Positions 48,872 through 59,732 of a stretch of DNA of 64,000 nt are shown one piece after another. The translations under genes were made by a program, and so were the position numbers. The notes under the pieces were generated by a model that did no database searches, was not told the DNA's origin, and worked only from the letters and a program-made list of their open reading frames with translations. The stretch is from Nocardia nova (GTDB taxonomy: Bacteria; Actinomycetota; Actinomycetes; Mycobacteriales; Mycobacteriaceae), in the NCBI RefSeq assembly GCF_002933465.1, contig NZ_PSZE01000007.1, forward strand, positions 236,740-300,739. The letters run 5' to 3'. Position 1 is the stretch's first letter, and every line of letters begins with the position of its first letter.

Positions 48872-49875
48872 TGCCCGAGACCGTATTCCTGCACCATGAC
48901 GACGAGGTCGTGATCATCTCACCGGCCGGTGCTCCCACCGTCCACGACCCGATGCCCGGACTCGATACGCTGGTTCTCGAGGTGATCGGCGGTCACCTCT
49001 CGTGGGGTTTGCTGTCCGAGCACCCAGTTCCGGCGGCGGTGTTGCACGATCCGGACGCCGCACAGGAGTGGCTGTGGGCCGTGTACGGCGAACCGGTGGC
49101 GCTCGCTGTCGCCGACGGCCGCTCCGGAGAGCTACTCGCGGCGCCCGCACGTACCGAATTGTCCGATGCCGCACGGCAACTCGGCTATGCGCACTGGGCC
49201 GCGCACTGGTGGCCCGCCTCCACCATCGACGGCATTCCCGCGCTCGATCCCGAGGTGCTGGGCCGGGACATCGCGGCTCTCACCGACATCTGCGAGTCGA
49301 TCGTCGACGGGGCCGACGCACAACCGTCGCCGGTGGGTCCGTCGTCCGATGCGGTGGCGGCGCGGCGGCAGGACTATGCCTTGGCGGCCGGCCCCGCCGA
49401 CGCCGGGCGCACCGGATTGGTGCTGGCCACCGGTACCTCGGGCTGGGATTGGCGCCGCTGTCCCCCCGGCGTGCTGGACGCCTCGGAATTCGCCGTCTCG
49501 TGGCATCTGACCAGAGAATCCGGCAGCACATCGGTCGAGGTGCGCGCGGCGGCGGCTCCGCACCTCGATACCGGTTTGCCCGGGCATCTGTGGCCCCGGG
49601 CTCGCGTCGTGACCACCTCCGCACCGACGGATTTCGAGCTGCGGCAAAACGGTGATACCTGGATCGGTGGTGCGGTCATCGACGCCGACAACGTTGTGCG
49701 CGTGGATGTTTACGTGCCCGGCGTCGGGCCTGCCATCGACGGGGCGGACAGCGGGTACGGCCCGGCACAGCGGCAGCGGATCAGGGAATTCGTGGTGGCG
49801 CGATTGCGATCCCCCAATCGGTCCGGGCTGCTCGAGGCCGAGCGCGCGGCCGCCGCATCGGATACGGACTTCTGA
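48868..49875 (+). CDS. Unknown protein, second gene of the CHAT operon
   Basis: This 335-residue protein has no known family. The first about 140 residues are alpha/beta (VFLHHDDEVVIISPAGAPTV, LVLEVIGGHLSWGLLSEHPV); the middle and end look beta-rich (FAVSWHLTRESGSTSVEVRA, NGDTWIGGAVIDADNVVRVD). No catalytic motif or transmembrane helix is seen. It overlaps the first gene by four bases and the third by one base (TGATG), so equimolar synthesis with its neighbours is likely. Confidence 0.85.
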   Translation: MMPETVFLHHDDEVVIISPAGAPTVHDPMPGLDTLVLEVIGGHLSWGLLSEHPVPAAVLHDPDAAQEWLWAVYGEPVALAVADGRSGELLAAPARTELSDAARQLGYAHWAAHWWPASTIDGIPALDPEVLGRDIAALTDICESIVDGADAQPSPVGPSSDAVAARRQDYALAAGPADAGRTGLVLATGTSGWDWRRCPPGVLDASEFAVSWHLTRESGSTSVEVRAAAAPHLDTGLPGHLWPRARVVTTSAPTDFELRQNGDTWIGGAVIDADNVVRVDVYVPGVGPAIDGADSGYGPAQRQRIREFVVARLRSPNRSGLLEAERAAAASDTDF

Positions 49876-51395
49876 TGGCCGAGACTCCCCCGGCCGGCCT
49901 CGAACTGCTTCATGAGGGCGCCACGGCCTACGCCCGCGGTGCGGTCACCGAGGCGCTGCGAATTTTCGAGCACGCCGCACACACCACCACCGGCGGTGTC
50001 CGGGTCAGCGCTCTGGTCAATGCGGCGAGTATGCGCGACGAACTCGGCGACCACGCCGGCGCCCTCGTCGGATTCCGCGCCGCGCTGACCGAAATCCCGG
50101 ACGACGCGACGGAAAAGCGCGCATCCACCCTCGTCAACTATTCGCAGGCACTGCAGCACGTGGGTGATCTCGACGCCGCGCAAACCGCGTTGGGACAGGC
50201 GCGCGATCTCCTCACCGGGCACAGCGAATTCTCGATGTTGCACGTGTCGTGCCTGATCTCGCTCACCGCCGTCGCGATGCATCGCAGTCAGTGGGCGCGG
50301 GCGATCGAGCTGGCCACCGAATCACTCGAGTTCGCCACGCGCTTCGCGCCGCAGCTGCGCGGCCACCCGCTCGGCAATCTCGCGGCCGCCCACTTCGAAT
50401 CCGGTCGCGGTGAGCTCGGGCTCGACTTCGCCCACCAGGCCCTAGCCGCATTCGAGGCAGCCGGCGACGGGAACGCGACCGCCGAAGCCCGGCAGACGCT
50501 CGCGATGATGTACGCCCGGCTGGGCCGCCCCGACGAGGCCGAGCCGCATCTTCGTGCCAGCCAGCAGTATGTCGAACAGGCCGGCCTCGGCTACCGCGCC
50601 GGACTGGGGCTGCAGCTGATGGGGTACCTCGCCGAACGGCACGGCGACCTCGACCACGTCGAACAGCTGTATCGCCGGGCGCTGACATCGTTCGAGCAAT
50701 CCGGTGCGACCCTCGAATCCGCTGGCGTTCGAATTCGCTTGGCGACACTGGATTTCGCGCACGGCCGGGTCGGTGACGGACAAGCACAGCTCGCGGCCGC
50801 GTACGAGATCTACGCCGTGCGCGGGCTCGGCCTGCAGTGCGCGCGGGTCGACTACTGGCATGCCGCGCTGTGGGAATCGCTCATCGGCGACATGGTCACG
50901 CCGCCGCCCGCGGAGGTACTCGCCCTGGCTCGGGATCTGGCCGTCACCTCCGCCATCGCCATCGACGCGGTGCGCTACAGCTTCACCAACGGAACCCAGC
51001 GCGAGCGGTGGAACCGTGAGATGGCCGCGCCCGCCGTGCGGCTGGCGTTCCGCTTCGCCTACCTGTGCGGTAACGGCGAGCTGATCGCTGATCTGGTCGA
51101 AACCGTCTGCGCTGGAACTTCTTTCGACAGCAGTACCGCCGCCGGCAGCGGACCGCCGAGGCTTCCGTTCGACCCGATACCGGCACCCGGCGACGCACTC
51201 GACGGTCCCGGCGCCGGTTCCCTGCGGCTGGGCTCGGCGCTGGCCCAAGTCGCCGCCGCGACAGGGTTGCCCGTTTCGCCGCCGCCACGGCTGTCGGTGT
51301 CCCCGGATGGTCACATCGCCTTGGACACCTACATCACCGCCGCCGAACAGCGTTACGGCCGGACGGTCCGGGAAGATCGGGTACTGGCGATATGA
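49875..51395 (+). CDS. TPR-repeat protein, third gene of the CHAT operon
   Basis: This 506-residue protein has at least eight TPR-like helix pairs (AGLELLHEGATAYARGAVTE, LVNYSQALQHVGDLDAAQTA, LAMMYARLGRPDEAEPHLRA, LAERHGDLDHVEQLYRRALT). The C-terminal about 60 residues are Pro/Gly-rich with a short conserved-looking tail (HIALDTYITAAEQRYGRTVR). TPR proteins commonly act as sensor or scaffold for CHAT proteases, which follows from family knowledge. The stop overlaps the CHAT gene start (ATGA). Confidence 0.9.
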   Translation: MAETPPAGLELLHEGATAYARGAVTEALRIFEHAAHTTTGGVRVSALVNAASMRDELGDHAGALVGFRAALTEIPDDATEKRASTLVNYSQALQHVGDLDAAQTALGQARDLLTGHSEFSMLHVSCLISLTAVAMHRSQWARAIELATESLEFATRFAPQLRGHPLGNLAAAHFESGRGELGLDFAHQALAAFEAAGDGNATAEARQTLAMMYARLGRPDEAEPHLRASQQYVEQAGLGYRAGLGLQLMGYLAERHGDLDHVEQLYRRALTSFEQSGATLESAGVRIRLATLDFAHGRVGDGQAQLAAAYEIYAVRGLGLQCARVDYWHAALWESLIGDMVTPPPAEVLALARDLAVTSAIAIDAVRYSFTNGTQRERWNREMAAPAVRLAFRFAYLCGNGELIADLVETVCAGTSFDSSTAAGSGPPRLPFDPIPAPGDALDGPGAGSLRLGSALAQVAAATGLPVSPPPRLSVSPDGHIALDTYITAAEQRYGRTVREDRVLAI

Positions 51396-52666
51396 ACGAG
51401 GCACCCGGTGCGCGACCGACGGTGATCGTGCGGATGGCCGATGCGGACGATCTGTACATGTCCTGGCGCTGGCTCGGGGATACCGCGAGCCCGGGTGTGG
51501 CGATGCTGCCCGGCGCGGACATCGACGCCGCGGTGCGCCGGCTCGCGGCGGCGCTGCCCGACCCCGCCCTTCCCGGTGGACTCGAACAGGCGCTCACCAC
51601 AGGCGCTTTCGCCGATCGTGAATCGGAATACGCACTGGCGCAGGCACTCAGCCGTGCGCTGCTCCCGCAGGCGCTCGCGATCCAACTGCACGAGCTGCTC
51701 GTGCGCGGAATCCGCCCGCATATCCGGCTGCAGCCGTCGCCGCGGGTCGCGCAGGTGCCGTGGGAGATCATCGCGCCCGATCCGAAGCTGCGGCTGATCG
51801 ATATCGCGGATCTCAGCCTGCTCGCACCGGCGAGCATCGTCCACGCGCCCGGCCGCACCGCGCGCAGGTGGGCCGACGACCGTGCGCTGCCCGTGGTCGC
51901 GGTGCTCGATCCGCGCGTGCCCGGATTCCGGGCCGATTCCGAACTCGGTTCGGTGCTCGGGCGGATGAGTTCCAGCTCGCCACTCACCGAGCGGGTATCC
52001 GAATATGTTGCGCTACAGCGATTTCGGCCGTTGCTCGACGACCCACTGCACGCCTTCCGGCGCACCGATCTCGACCGGGCCCGCCTGAGCGCGCTACTGC
52101 GCGACGGGGCCGCCCGGCTGGTCTACGTCGGCCATGTCACCTCCGAACGTCCGGAATCCGGCCTCAGCGAGAACGCCGGCCTGCACCTCGCCTGCACCGC
52201 CGATACCACCGGTTTCGCCCGGCCGCTGCGCACGCATCGCCCGCTGTCGGCCAAGGATCTGCTGCTGGGCACTCATACGCTCGACCCCGAACCCGTCGCC
52301 GGACCGCAACTCTGGCCGATCCCCAGCCGAGTCGCGCTGATCGCGTGCGAGAGCGGCGGCGATCTGCGCTTCACCGAGGCACTGGGCTTGGTCGCCGCGA
52401 TGATCCACGGCGGCGCCGAATTGGTCACCGCCACCCGCTGGCCGCTGCCCACCGATCTGGCATTCGATCGGTTCGCCGGTGCCACCGACGCCGTGCCGCT
52501 GCAGGATGTCATCTGCGCGATCGACACCGCGCACGAACTGGCCGAACCGGTTGCCGCCCTGGCGGATTGGCAGCGGGAGCGGCTCACCGCCTGGCGCGAA
52601 ACCGGCGCCATCGAGGACTCACCGGTGTTGTGGGCGGCACTGGCCACCGTCGACGCCGGGAGCTGA
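51392..52666 (+). CDS. CHAT-domain (caspase-like) cysteine protease, fourth gene of the operon
   Basis: This 424-residue protein has a CHAT-family peptidase domain over about residues 110-350. The family PWE segment is VPWEIIAPDPKL (residues 122-133). The catalytic His is expected at 248 in ARLVYVGHVTSE and the Cys at 319 in VALIACESGGDLRF, both with the usual surrounding hydrophobic strands. CHAT proteases are activated by partner proteins and cleave specific substrates such as gasdermins or sigma-factor inhibitors; the target here is unknown. The first about 100 residues are helical and unassigned. Confidence 0.88.
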   Translation: MNEAPGARPTVIVRMADADDLYMSWRWLGDTASPGVAMLPGADIDAAVRRLAAALPDPALPGGLEQALTTGAFADRESEYALAQALSRALLPQALAIQLHELLVRGIRPHIRLQPSPRVAQVPWEIIAPDPKLRLIDIADLSLLAPASIVHAPGRTARRWADDRALPVVAVLDPRVPGFRADSELGSVLGRMSSSSPLTERVSEYVALQRFRPLLDDPLHAFRRTDLDRARLSALLRDGAARLVYVGHVTSERPESGLSENAGLHLACTADTTGFARPLRTHRPLSAKDLLLGTHTLDPEPVAGPQLWPIPSRVALIACESGGDLRFTEALGLVAAMIHGGAELVTATRWPLPTDLAFDRFAGATDAVPLQDVICAIDTAHELAEPVAALADWQRERLTAWRETGAIEDSPVLWAALATVDAGS

Positions 52667-52680
52667 GCAGACAATGCACA

Positions 52681-52713
52681 ACGACCCGCCGGACACACTG
52701 CCCGGCGGGTCGT
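52681..52713. terminator. Bidirectional terminator between the CHAT operon and ilvC
   Basis: A 12-bp perfect stem (ACGACCCGCCGG / CCGGCGGGTCGT) with a 9-base loop lies 14 bases after the CHAT stop and 14 bases beyond the convergent ilvC stop. Confidence 0.85.
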
Positions 52714-52727
52714 TCGGGTGAGAAACC

Positions 52728-53864
<1,137 letters not shown>

Positions 53865-53875
53865 TCACAGCTAAC

Positions 53876-54379
53876 TTAGCGCGTCGCCGTAATCGACTTG
53901 GGGCCGCGGCCAACGGCCACGACTCCCGACTGCACGATCTCACGGATGCCGTACGGTTCCAGCATCCGCAGCAGTGCCTCGAGTTTCGACCGCGTGCCGG
54001 TCGCCTCGATGGTCAGCGCGTCGGGCGACACGTCGATGACCTTAGCCCGGAACAGGTTGGCCGATTCGATCACCTGGGTGCGCACGCTGGCATCGGCGCG
54101 CACCTTCACCAGGATCAGCTCGCGGGCCACCGAGGCGTCGGCGTCCTGCTCCACGATCTTGATGACGTTCACCAGCTTGTTGAGCTGCTTGGTCACCTGT
54201 TCCAGCGGCAGGTCCTCGACGGTGACGACGATGGTCATCCGCGAGATGTCCGGAACTTCGGTGCCGCCCACGGCCAGGGATTCGATGTTGAATCCACGCC
54301 GGGAGAACAGACTCGCCACCCGGGCCAGCACGCCGGGTTTGTCCTCCACCAGCACGCTGAGGGTATGGGTCGTGCTCAC
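53876..54379 (-). CDS. ilvN: Acetolactate synthase small (regulatory) subunit
   Basis: This 167-residue protein has an N-terminal ACT domain ([34 protein letters not shown]) and a C-terminal IlvN domain. It binds valine and stimulates and feedback-inhibits IlvB. Its start overlaps the ilvB stop (ATGA), so the two subunits are translationally coupled. Confidence 0.97.
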   Translation of the reverse strand: MSTTHTLSVLVEDKPGVLARVASLFSRRGFNIESLAVGGTEVPDISRMTIVVTVEDLPLEQVTKQLNKLVNVIKIVEQDADASVARELILVKVRADASVRTQVIESANLFRAKVIDVSPDALTIEATGTRSKLEALLRMLEPYGIREIVQSGVVAVGRGPKSITATR

Positions 54380-56343
54380 AGGTCGGTCTCCTTCTGCGAG
54401 GCCCGTTCGTGCGCCGACAGGGTCGCCTTGTCGTGGGACATGGCCTCATGGATGACGGCCGGCTCGGCGACCTGCTCGTCCTCGTCGAACAGCGGGCGGA
54501 TGCCGCGGGCGGCCATGATTTCGTCGTTGGAGGTGCCGGCGGCGACCATCGGCCACACCTGCGCGTCCTTGCCGACAATGAAGTCGATCACCACGGGACG
54601 GTCGTTGATCGACTGCGCCTCGCGGATGGCGGCCTCGACATCCTCTTCCTTCTCCACCCGGATGCCATGGCAGCCCAGCGCTTCGGCGAGCTTCACGAAA
54701 TCGGGGATGCGCAGGGTGTGAGTGCCCAGGTCGGTGTTGGAGTAGCGCTGCTCGTAGAACAGGGTCTGCCACTGCCGGACCATGCCCAGGTTGCCGTTGT
54801 TGATCAGCGCGACCTTGATCGGCACGCCCTCGACGGCACAGGTCGCGAGCTCCTGATTGGTCATCTGGAAGCAGCCGTCACCGTCGACCGCCCACACCTC
54901 TTTGTCCGGCGCGCCCATCTTGGCGCCCATCGCCGCGGGCACGGCATAGCCCATGGTGCCCAGGCCACCGGAGTTCAGCCAGGTGCGCGGCTTCTCGTAC
55001 TTGACGAACTGCGCGGCCCACATCTGGTGCTGGCCGACGCCGGCGACATAGATGGCATCGGGTCCGGCGAGGCGGCCCAGGGTTTCGATGACGTACTCCG
55101 GCGACAGCGAGCCGTCGGAGGTGGGGCCGTAGCCGAGCGGGTACTGCTTGCGCACACCGTCGAGGTAGGTCCACCAGGACGTCAGGTCCAGCAGCGGCGC
55201 CTCGGCGTTGGTGAAGGCGGGATCGGACTTCAGGGTCTCGATCAGTTCGGTGATGACCTCGCGGCAGTCACCCACGATCGGCACATCCGCGTGGCGGTTC
55301 TTGCCGATCTCGGCGGGGTCGATATCGGCGTGGATGACCTTCGCGTGCGGGGCGAAGGAATCCAACTGGCCGGTGACGCGGTCGTCGAAGCGGGCGCCCA
55401 ACGCGATCAGCAGGTCCGACTTCTGCAGGGCCGCAACGGCTCCCACGGTGCCGTGCATACCGGGCATACCCATGTTGAGGGTGTGGCTGTCGGGGAACGC
55501 GCCGCGCGCCATCAGGGTGGTGACCACCGGGATGCCGGTCAGTTCGGCCAGTTCCAGCAGCTCCGGCGAGGCGTCGGCCTTGATCACGCCGCCGCCGACG
55601 TAGAGCACGGGTGCCTTGGCCTCGGCGATCATCCGGGCCGCCTCGCGCACCTGCTTACCGTGCGGCTTGGTGACCGGACGGTAGCCGGGCAGCCGCATCT
55701 CCGGCGGCCAGCTGAAGGTGGTCTGCGCCTGCAGGACATCCTTCGGTATGTCGACCAGCACCGCGCCGGGACGGCCGGAGGACGCCAGATAGAAGGCCTC
55801 GGCGATGATGCGCGGGATGTCGAGGGCGTCGTTGACCAGGAAGTTGTGCTTGGTGCACGCCATGGTGATGCCGGAGATGTCGGCTTCCTGGAAGGCGTCG
55901 GTACCGATCTGGCCGCGGCCGACCTGTCCGGTGATCGCCACCAGCGGCACCGAATCCATCTGCGCGTCCGCGATCGGGGTGACCAGGTTGGTCGCACCCG
56001 GACCGGATGTGGCCATACACACACCGACCTTGCCGGTGGCCTGGGCGTAACCGGTCGCCGCATGCCCGGCGCCCTGCTCGTGCCGGACCAGGACGTGGCG
56101 GACGCGGGTGGAGTCGAAGAGCGGGTCGTAGACGGGGAGAATCGCGCCACCCGGAATGCCGAATACCGTGTCGACGCCGAGCTCCTCGAGGGAGCGGACG
56201 ACGGACTGGGCGCCGGTCACCTTCTCGGGCGGGACCTGGCGGCGAGCCGAGGTGGTAGCTCCGGTGTCTCGGGGAGTCGGCTGGGAGGCCGAGGGCGCTG
56301 GCCTGCGGGCCGAGGGCCCGGGCCGTGCAGTTGGTGCGCTCAC
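54376..56343 (-). CDS. ilvB: Acetolactate synthase large (catalytic) subunit
   Basis: This 655-residue thiamine-diphosphate/FAD enzyme makes acetolactate or acetohydroxybutyrate. The TPP-activating glutamate is in [34 protein letters not shown] is the TPP/Mg motif near residue 505. A Pro/Ala/Ser-rich N-terminal extension of about 40 residues precedes the catalytic core. It heads ilvB-ilvN-ilvC, preceded by an attenuator (56447-56578). Its cofactor is made by ThiL, also in this window. Confidence 0.97.
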   Translation of the reverse strand: MSAPTARPGPSARRPAPSASQPTPRDTGATTSARRQVPPEKVTGAQSVVRSLEELGVDTVFGIPGGAILPVYDPLFDSTRVRHVLVRHEQGAGHAATGYAQATGKVGVCMATSGPGATNLVTPIADAQMDSVPLVAITGQVGRGQIGTDAFQEADISGITMACTKHNFLVNDALDIPRIIAEAFYLASSGRPGAVLVDIPKDVLQAQTTFSWPPEMRLPGYRPVTKPHGKQVREAARMIAEAKAPVLYVGGGVIKADASPELLELAELTGIPVVTTLMARGAFPDSHTLNMGMPGMHGTVGAVAALQKSDLLIALGARFDDRVTGQLDSFAPHAKVIHADIDPAEIGKNRHADVPIVGDCREVITELIETLKSDPAFTNAEAPLLDLTSWWTYLDGVRKQYPLGYGPTSDGSLSPEYVIETLGRLAGPDAIYVAGVGQHQMWAAQFVKYEKPRTWLNSGGLGTMGYAVPAAMGAKMGAPDKEVWAVDGDGCFQMTNQELATCAVEGVPIKVALINNGNLGMVRQWQTLFYEQRYSNTDLGTHTLRIPDFVKLAEALGCHGIRVEKEEDVEAAIREAQSINDRPVVIDFIVGKDAQVWPMVAAGTSNDEIMAARGIRPLFDEDEQVAEPAVIHEAMSHDKATLSAHERASQKETDL

Positions 56344-56446
56344 CGTCTTTTTCCTTACTGCTTGTCGTTCACCGCTTCTCGTTCACGCGGCGCCTGCGCG
56401 GCGCTCGAGCGACCGTCGAAGCTGTGAACACAACTTGTCCGAACAC

Positions 56447-56485
56447 AAAAAAGCCCCCGTCAGCCGATGGCTGAGCGAGGGTGGC
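56447..56485 (-). terminator. Transcription attenuator in the ilvB leader
   Basis: On the reverse strand, GCCACCCTCG then TCAGCC ATC GGCTGA then CGGGGGC form a GC-rich hairpin followed directly by six Ts. It lies between the leader peptide stop and the ilvB start, 104 bases before ilvB, and is the only strong T-tract terminator in this part of the window. Confidence 0.85.
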
Positions 56486-56530
56486 GCGTCGCAGTTGCGA
56501 GCTGACGTAGTCGACCTCGAGTCGTCAGGC

Positions 56531-56578
56531 TCAGCGCTGGACGCGCCGGCCGATTACGAGAAGCTCGTTTCGATTCAC
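56531..56578 (-). CDS. ilvB leader peptide (MNRNELLVIGRRVQR)
   Basis: This 15-codon frame starts at GTG 56578 and contains Leu-Leu-Val-Ile in succession (codons 6-9), plus a second Val at codon 13, the amino acids made by the operon. It lies between the ilvB promoter and the attenuator hairpin. The -10 box TACCGT ends 7 bases before the GTG, so the mRNA should begin at the start codon (leaderless). Ribosome stalling at scarce charged Leu/Val/Ile tRNA would let the anti-terminator form. It resembles the leader of Corynebacterium glutamicum ilvBNC in design. Confidence 0.85.
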   Translation of the reverse strand: MNRNELLVIGRRVQR

Positions 56579-56585
56579 GCGCTCG

Positions 56586-56615
56586 ACGGTATGCGCGCGA
56601 GAGTCGATGAGTCAA
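56586..56615 (-). promoter_or_regulatory. ilvB promoter
   Basis: Reverse strand: -35 TTGACT (56615-56610), an 18-base spacer and -10 TACCGT (56591-56586), with the leader GTG 7 bases later. The -35 is part of a 15-bp palindrome GTCAAGTAATTTGAC. Confidence 0.7.
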
Positions 56616-56632
56616 ATTACTTGACGTGCGGT

Positions 56633-56649
56633 GTCTCATTATGTGAGAC
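56633..56649. promoter_or_regulatory. Likely NdgR/IclR operator upstream of ilvB
   Basis: GTCTCATTATGTGAGAC is a perfect 6-bp-arm palindrome lying 17 bases upstream of the ilvB -35 box, a position suited to activation. It matches the leuC/ndgR site at 15715 at 14 of 17 bases. It is also 45 bases before the divergent PH-domain gene. Confidence 0.65.
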
Positions 56650-56693
56650 GGGGCGGTTCGAGTGTCGCTTCACCATGATGCGAGGATGGGGGT

Positions 56694-57272
56694 GTGTCAT
56701 CGCCGCAGCAGTCCGTGCCACCAGCTCAATCGTCCCACACCGCCGAGGGCGGAACCGATACGGGGCGTGTGATACATATACGCACCCCCCGGCTGGCGCA
56801 TCTCGGGGTGTTCATTCTGCTGTTCTGCGCGGCGTTCCCGTTCTTCGGCTGGCCGACGGTTCTCTGGATCCTGTTTCTCATTCCGATCGCGGCGGCGTGG
56901 TGGGTCGAGCGCTCCCGCACCACGGTGTCGGCCGGCGGACTCGATCTGCGGACGACCTTCGGCTCCCGGCACCTCGACTGGTCGCAGATCCAGGGACTGC
57001 GGATCCCCAAGCGCGGCTGGGTGCGAGCGCATCTGAGCGACGACTCCGAAGTGCCCCTGCCGGCGGTGAGCTACGACCGGTTGAAGGATCTGGTCGCGGC
57101 ATCGGACGGGCGGATTCCGGATCCGTTCGCCCGGCCGGAGAAGAGCGCGGCGAGCACGGACGCGGAGAGCGGCGGCCAGGATCTGGGCGCCGACGAGGGC
57201 GCGCAATCCGGCGCCGCGGACGGCTCGCCGACCGAAGCGCCCGAAAAGCCGGACACTTCCCCGGAGGGTTGA
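56694..57272 (+). CDS. PH-domain membrane protein (CFP-6-like)
   Basis: This 192-residue protein has two close hydrophobic helices (LGVFILLFCAAFPFFGWPTV, LWILFLIPIAAAWW) and then a bacterial PH domain (TVSAGGLDLRTTFGSRHLDW, LRIPKRGWVRAHL). The C-terminal about 50 residues are acidic and disordered in composition. It is the counterpart of Rv3004 (cfp6), which also lies next to ilvB1. GTG 56694 was taken as start; the divergent ilvB control region is immediately upstream. Function unknown. Confidence 0.85.
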   Translation: MSSPQQSVPPAQSSHTAEGGTDTGRVIHIRTPRLAHLGVFILLFCAAFPFFGWPTVLWILFLIPIAAAWWVERSRTTVSAGGLDLRTTFGSRHLDWSQIQGLRIPKRGWVRAHLSDDSEVPLPAVSYDRLKDLVAASDGRIPDPFARPEKSAASTDAESGGQDLGADEGAQSGAADGSPTEAPEKPDTSPEG

Positions 57273-57890
57273 GCGGGCTCTCCTTCAGATCCGTATCGGG
57301 TTCGGCTCCGCCCCTTCGGCCGGCTGCTTATCTCCCGCACCACCCCACTTCACGGCCTGCCCAGAGAAGCCATCGGGCGTGACCGCGAGGTCCGATCCGC
57401 CCTCGCAGGTTGTTTCGATCTGCCGGGGGCGATCGAGTGGGATGTTTCACACTCTCCCGCCAACTCCGAACGCCGGGAACAAATCCGCGCCTTCACTGTG
57501 CTGCTCTGTCTACGTCCCCACTCGGGGCGCAGTCGCCGCGATCATCGCGTCGCGGTGCGGGTCCGTGGTCGAGATCCCACCCGGTGACGGCCGCTCGGAC
57601 CGGCTCGACGTGCGTCGTGCCGCCGCGCCACCCCGCGGCCGCACGACCACCCGCCTCCGGTGTGCACGCTCCGGTGGCGGGAGTAACGTTGAAGCGCCGA
57701 ACAGACACTCTGCTCTTGCGAACAGACAACTCTGCCGACGACACCACTCGCCGAAGAGACGCTCCGCACGGCGGCCGACCAGCCCTCGGCCCCGGCCCCG
57801 GCGACCCACCGGACGATGAGCACCGACGAGCAGAGCCCTGCCCGAGTAGAGCCGCTCCGGCCACCGCGCCGACCACCGAGGACCGAATTC
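57273..57890. other. Intergenic region upstream of ilvD
   Basis: These 618 bases have no supported gene. A -10-like TAACGT is at 57683-57688. Just after it, CGAACAGACACTCTG and CGAACAGACAACTCTG form a near-direct repeat around three successive Leu codons (CTG CTC TTG) in the frame beginning TTG AAG CGC, so an ilvD leader peptide is conceivable, but that frame has no nearby stop and no terminator hairpin is clear. Confidence 0.4.
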
Positions 57891-59732
57891 ATGCCACCGC
57901 TTCGCTCACGCACCACCACCGCCGGACGCAATGCCGCAGGCGCACGCGCACTCTGGCGGGCCACCGGCCTGACCGACTCCGATTTCGGTAAGCCGATCGT
58001 CGCGATCGCGAACTCCTACACCCAATTCGTGCCCGGCCACGTGCATCTGAAGGATGTCGGCGAGATCGTCGCCGACGCGGTGCGCGCCGCCGGTGGGGTG
58101 CCTCGCGAATTCCACACCATCGCCGTCGACGACGGTATCGCGATGGGTCACGGCGGCATGCTCTATTCGCTGCCCAGCCGCGAAATCATCGCCGACTCGG
58201 TCGAATACATGGTCAACGCGCACACCGCCGACGCGCTGGTGTGTATCTCCAACTGCGACAAGATCACTCCCGGCATGTTGAACGCCGCCATGCGGCTCAA
58301 CATCCCGACCGTGTTCGTCTCCGGCGGTCCGATGGAGGCAGGCAAGGCCGTGGTCGTCGGCGGTGTGGCGCAGGCGCCGACCGACCTGATCACCGCGATC
58401 GCCGCCAGCGCCTCCACCGAGGTCAGCGACGAAGGGCTGAGCGAGGTCGAGCGCAGCGCCTGCCCGACCTGCGGTTCCTGTTCCGGCATGTTCACCGCGA
58501 ACTCGATGAACTGCCTCACCGAGGCGCTGGGCCTCGCGCTGCCCGGCAACGGCTCGACCCTCGCCACCCACGCGGCGCGGCGCGCGCTGTTCGAGCGGGC
58601 CGGCAGCACCGTCGTCGAGATCGCCAACCGCTGGTACCGCGAGGACGACGAATCCGTCCTGCCGCGAAACGTGGCCAACGCCAAGGCCTTCCGCAACGCG
58701 ATGGCCCTCGACGTCGCGATGGGCGGATCCACCAACACGGTGCTGCACACGCTGGCCGCCGCGCAGGAAGGCGAGATCGATTTCGATCTCGCCACCATCG
58801 ACGAGATCTCGCGTCGGGTGCCCTGCCTGTCGAAGGTCTCCCCCAACTCCGACTACCACATGGAGGATGTGCACCGCGCCGGTGGCATCCCCGCCATCCT
58901 GGGCGAACTGCGCCGCGGCGGACTGCTCGAAACCGATGTGACCACCGTGCACACCGCCACCCTCGACGAGTGGCTCGACACCTGGGACATCCGCTCCGGC
59001 AAGGCCTCCGACGAGGCCATCGAACTGTTCCACGCCGCGCCGGGTGGTGTCCGGACCACCGTGCCGTTCTCCACCGAGAACCGCTGGTCCTCGCTCGACA
59101 CGGACGCCGAGGGCGGCTGCATTCGCGATATCGCGCACGCCTACACCGTCGAAGGCGGGTTGTGTGTGCTGCGAGGCAATATCGCCCTCGACGGCGCCAT
59201 CCTCAAGACCGCGGGAATCGACGAGGACCTGTTCACCTTCGAAGGACCGGCCGTGGTGCTGGAATCCCAGGAAGACGCGGTCTCGGCGATCCTCGGCAAG
59301 AAGATCACCCCCGGCGACGTCGTCGTGATCCGGTACGAGGGCCCCGCCGGCGGCCCCGGTATGCAGGAGATGCTGCACCCCACCTCGTTCCTGAAGGGCC
59401 TCGGCCTGGGCAAGGTGTGCGCGCTGATCACCGACGGACGCTTCTCCGGCGGCACCTCCGGCCTGTCCATCGGGCACATCTCCCCCGAGGCGGCCAGCGG
59501 CGGCGCCATCGGCCTGATCGAGAACGGCGACCGCATCCGCATCGACGTGCACACCCGCGCTTTGGAACTGCTCGTCGACGACGAGGTGCTGGCCGAGCGC
59601 CGCGCCAAAATGGAGGCGCGGGAGCGGCCGTGGCAGCCGGTCAACCGCGATCGGCCGATCACCACCGCGCTGCGTGCGTATGCCACACTGGCGACCTCCG
59701 CCGACAAGGGCGCCGTCCGCCGAGTGCCGTAG
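57891..59732 (+). CDS. ilvD: Dihydroxy-acid dehydratase
   Basis: IlvD (613 residues) dehydrates the dihydroxy-acids made by IlvC to the keto-acid precursors of valine and isoleucine. It has the iron-sulphur cysteine motifs: [10 protein letters not shown] (near residue 125) and [20 protein letters not shown] (near residue 195), plus [15 protein letters not shown] 57891 ([17 protein letters not shown]) fits the family start better than ATG 57816, which would add 25 unlike residues. It completes the isoleucine/valine pathway beside ilvBNC. Confidence 0.96.
   Translation: MPPLRSRTTTAGRNAAGARALWRATGLTDSDFGKPIVAIANSYTQFVPGHVHLKDVGEIVADAVRAAGGVPREFHTIAVDDGIAMGHGGMLYSLPSREIIADSVEYMVNAHTADALVCISNCDKITPGMLNAAMRLNIPTVFVSGGPMEAGKAVVVGGVAQAPTDLITAIAASASTEVSDEGLSEVERSACPTCGSCSGMFTANSMNCLTEALGLALPGNGSTLATHAARRALFERAGSTVVEIANRWYREDDESVLPRNVANAKAFRNAMALDVAMGGSTNTVLHTLAAAQEGEIDFDLATIDEISRRVPCLSKVSPNSDYHMEDVHRAGGIPAILGELRRGGLLETDVTTVHTATLDEWLDTWDIRSGKASDEAIELFHAAPGGVRTTVPFSTENRWSSLDTDAEGGCIRDIAHAYTVEGGLCVLRGNIALDGAILKTAGIDEDLFTFEGPAVVLESQEDAVSAILGKKITPGDVVVIRYEGPAGGPGMQEMLHPTSFLKGLGLGKVCALITDGRFSGGTSGLSIGHISPEAASGGAIGLIENGDRIRIDVHTRALELLVDDEVLAERRAKMEARERPWQPVNRDRPITTALRAYATLATSADKGAVRRVP

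Noticed and set aside
57379..57890. Forward frames upstream of ilvD as a protein gene
   Set aside because: Composition is Arg/Ser/Pro/His-rich, the frames disagree with each other and continue antisense-like into ilvD; no family match.
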